From contig JAAFJU010000029.1 of NCBI GenBank assembly GCA_013298165.1, positions 1 to 41,618 on the forward strand: a stretch of DNA of 41,618 bases. The letters run 5' to 3'. The translations under genes and the position numbers were made by a program. This DNA comes from Synechococcales cyanobacterium bin31.maxbin.ball.101 (GTDB lineage: Bacteria; Cyanobacteriota; Cyanobacteriia; Leptolyngbyales; Leptolyngbyaceae). The notes below the pieces were generated by a model. The model worked only from the letters and a program-made list of their open reading frames with translations. It was not told the origin of the DNA and ran no database searches. This document shows positions 40,203 to 41,618 of this stretch, piece by piece; position 1 is the first letter of the stretch; the number at the start of each line of letters is the position of its first letter.

Positions 40203-40829
40203 ATGCTTGATTACATTCGTGATGGCGCGGCTATCTATGACAAATCATTTGCCATGATTCGATCGGAGTCTGACCTATCCCAAGTTCCAGACGACCTCGA
40301 AAAACTCGTGGTGCGGTTGATCCATTCCTGTGGCATTCCAGAAATTGTTGCTGACATCGAAGCCTCGCCCTATGCCGGGACCATTGGCCGATCGGCCCTG
40401 TCCAAAGGTGCCCCCATTCTCTGCGATGCCCATATGGTCGCCCATGGTGTCACCCGCAGTCGCTTAAGTGCCAACAATGAGGTGATCTGTACGTTGCGGG
40501 ATGAACGCACACCGGAACTTGCCAAACAATTGGACAACACCCGATCGGCAGCAGCAATGGAGCTTTGGTTGCCCTATTTAGAAGGGGCTGTGGTGGCGAT
40601 CGGCAATGCACCCACAGCCTTGTTCCGACTCTTGGAAATGCTCGACGATGGCGCACCTAAACCTGCATTGATTCTCGGCTTTCCCGTCGGCTTTGTCGGA
40701 GCCGCAGAATCTAAAATAGAACTCGCCTTAAACTCTCGTGGGGTGCCCTTTGTGACGCTCCATGGACGCAAAGGGGGAAGCGCGATCGCGGCCGCTGCGG
40801 TGAATGCTTTAGCACAGGAAAAGGAATAG
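40203..40829 (+). CDS. cobH/cbiC: Precorrin-8X methylmutase
   Basis: CobH/CbiC shifts a methyl group from C11 to C12 in (cobalt-)precorrin-8 to form (cobalt-)hydrogenobyrinate. The 208-residue protein has the family pattern: RDGAAIYDKSFAMIRSES near the N-terminus, the conserved catalytic His in LIHSCGIPEI (His41), GAPILCDAHMVAHGVTRSRL and FPVGFVGAAESKIEL, with GRKGGSAIAAAAVNAL at the end. Full length. It is 5 bp before cobI, so they are co-transcribed. It follows the foldback element, not cobG directly. Confidence 0.95.
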   Translation: MLDYIRDGAAIYDKSFAMIRSESDLSQVPDDLEKLVVRLIHSCGIPEIVADIEASPYAGTIGRSALSKGAPILCDAHMVAHGVTRSRLSANNEVICTLRDERTPELAKQLDNTRSAAAMELWLPYLEGAVVAIGNAPTALFRLLEMLDDGAPKPALILGFPVGFVGAAESKIELALNSRGVPFVTLHGRKGGSAIAAAAVNALAQEKE

Positions 40830-40834
40830 CAACT

Positions 40835-41566
40835 ATGACCGATTCAATCAGTCCAGCAAACAAACTTGGCACAATCTACGGCATTGGCTTAGGTCCTGGC
40901 GATCCGGAATTGTTGACCTTAAAAGGCTACCGAATTTTACGATCGGTCCCCATCATCGTCTATCCCAAATCCCCCGACGGACGCTGCATTTCGCGTTCGA
41001 TCGTCGCCGAATACCTCCAGTCCCACCAACTCGAAATTCCCATGATCCTCCCGTTCAAACCAGGAGAATCTTCGCAACCGGGCTATCAAAAAGTGGCCGA
41101 TGAGTTGGCGATTCATTTAGCGAATGGTCAAGATGTTGCGGTGCTGTGCGAAGGCGATCCGTTTTTCTTTGGGACATTTATGTACTTGTACAATCGTCTC
41201 AGCGATCGATTTCCTGCCGAAGTTATTCCCGGTGTGTCGTCCATCATGGCTAGCGCCGATATGTTAGGCATTCCATTAACCTATCGAAACGACGTATTCA
41301 TGGCTATTACAGGAACCTTGGACGCTGAAGTGATTCGCGATCGACTTGCTCTAGCCGATGCCGCTGTCATCATGAAATTGGGTCGAAATTTTGTTAAAGT
41401 ATATGGTGTTTTGGAGGAATTGGGATTGCTCGATCGGGCCAAATACATTGAACGATCGACCATGAAAGATCAAAAAATCATTCCGATTCGGGAGGTCGAT
41501 CCGACGCAGGTGCCCTACTTTGCCATGATCGTGATTCCCAGTCAATGGAAATGGCGCGAAGGGTAA
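40835..41566 (+). CDS. cobI: Precorrin-2 C20-methyltransferase
   Basis: CobI (CbiL) methylates C20 of precorrin-2 with SAM, making precorrin-3A, the substrate of CobG. The 243-residue protein has the tetrapyrrole methylase motifs: GIGLGPGDPELLTLKG near the N-terminus, CEGDPFFFGTFMYL, VIPGVSSIMASADMLGIPLT, and the C-terminal KYIERSTMKDQKI. Full length. It starts 5 bp after the cbiC stop, in the same operon. Confidence 0.95.
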   Translation: MTDSISPANKLGTIYGIGLGPGDPELLTLKGYRILRSVPIIVYPKSPDGRCISRSIVAEYLQSHQLEIPMILPFKPGESSQPGYQKVADELAIHLANGQDVAVLCEGDPFFFGTFMYLYNRLSDRFPAEVIPGVSSIMASADMLGIPLTYRNDVFMAITGTLDAEVIRDRLALADAAVIMKLGRNFVKVYGVLEELGLLDRAKYIERSTMKDQKIIPIREVDPTQVPYFAMIVIPSQWKWREG

Positions 41567-41610
41567 AGCCTGCAAAACTGGATTTGAGTTAAAATTAAAG
41601 GGACGATCGA

Positions 41611-41618
41611 ATGTCCTG
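41611..41618 (+). CDS. Possible start of a further operon gene
   Basis: The last bases include an ATG at 41611 preceded by AAAGGGA (41597-41603) with 7 nt spacing. Only two to three codons are inside the window, so the product cannot be identified; the next cobalamin enzyme (cobJ) would be a guess. Confidence 0.3.

Overview
The window comes from a cyanobacterial chromosome. The evidence is direct: two photosystem I genes (psaF, psaJ), phytoene synthase, NarM (a cyanobacterial nitrate reductase partner), an eukaryotic-type Ser/Thr kinase, and very frequent CGATCG/GCGATCGC (HIP1-type) octamers. Codon use looks uniform. The more AT-rich stretches are mainly intergenic leaders and the small vapBC region. 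I cannot name the species; a Leptolyngbya-like or related filamentous lineage would be an inference only.

Layout. 1-482: the 3' end of a group II intron (domains V and VI) joined to the C-terminal exon of an Rpn/PD-(D/E)XK-type gene. 473-2785: minus-strand cobK, a two-TM protein and an MlaE-type permease. 3120-4619: a DUF4912 protein with a structured leader and a clear terminator, followed by a foldback repeat. 4743-9378: a small unknown protein, an exported M23 peptidase, sfsA, an ImmA-like protein with an altered zinc motif, a ChaN-like protein and pgsA. 9532-15398: a polyprenyl-phosphate sugar transferase, a coiled-coil protein, a Crp/Fnr regulator, Ppx/GppA with an HD domain, and a UbiA-type prenyltransferase. 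15401-15567: a large foldback (MITE-like) element between convergent genes. 15588-19782: a family 5 solute-binding lipoprotein, diverging from a TetR regulator, an SDR and an exported DJ-1/PfpI protein that share an operator-like palindrome.

19799-29285: an Rpn-type nuclease, prs, yqeY, a membrane Ser/Thr kinase, bioD, crtB, tRNA-His, a DUF4359 protein, trpD and a vapBC-like toxin-antitoxin pair. 29318-36993: three Uma2-family genes, tsaD divergent from psaF-psaJ, a 12-repeat TPR protein, aroC overlapping narM, and a secreted beta-rich protein. 37170 to the end: a cobalamin locus with cobL (cbiE-cbiT) divergent from a compact cobalamin riboswitch that precedes cobG, cbiC/cobH and cobI. A possible further gene begins at the last bases.

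Themes. Corrin-ring synthesis is split between the right end (cobL, cobG, cbiC, cobI) and cobK at the left end. The riboswitch can plausibly hide the cobG ribosome-binding site through a 5-nt loop-loop contact. The best candidate for a small, apparently undescribed regulatory unit is the TetR/SDR/DJ-1 cluster at 17301-19782: GACTGGTC lies directly against the -10 hexamer of both the regulator and the SDR promoter. I did not find a clearly new defence system or a CRISPR array.
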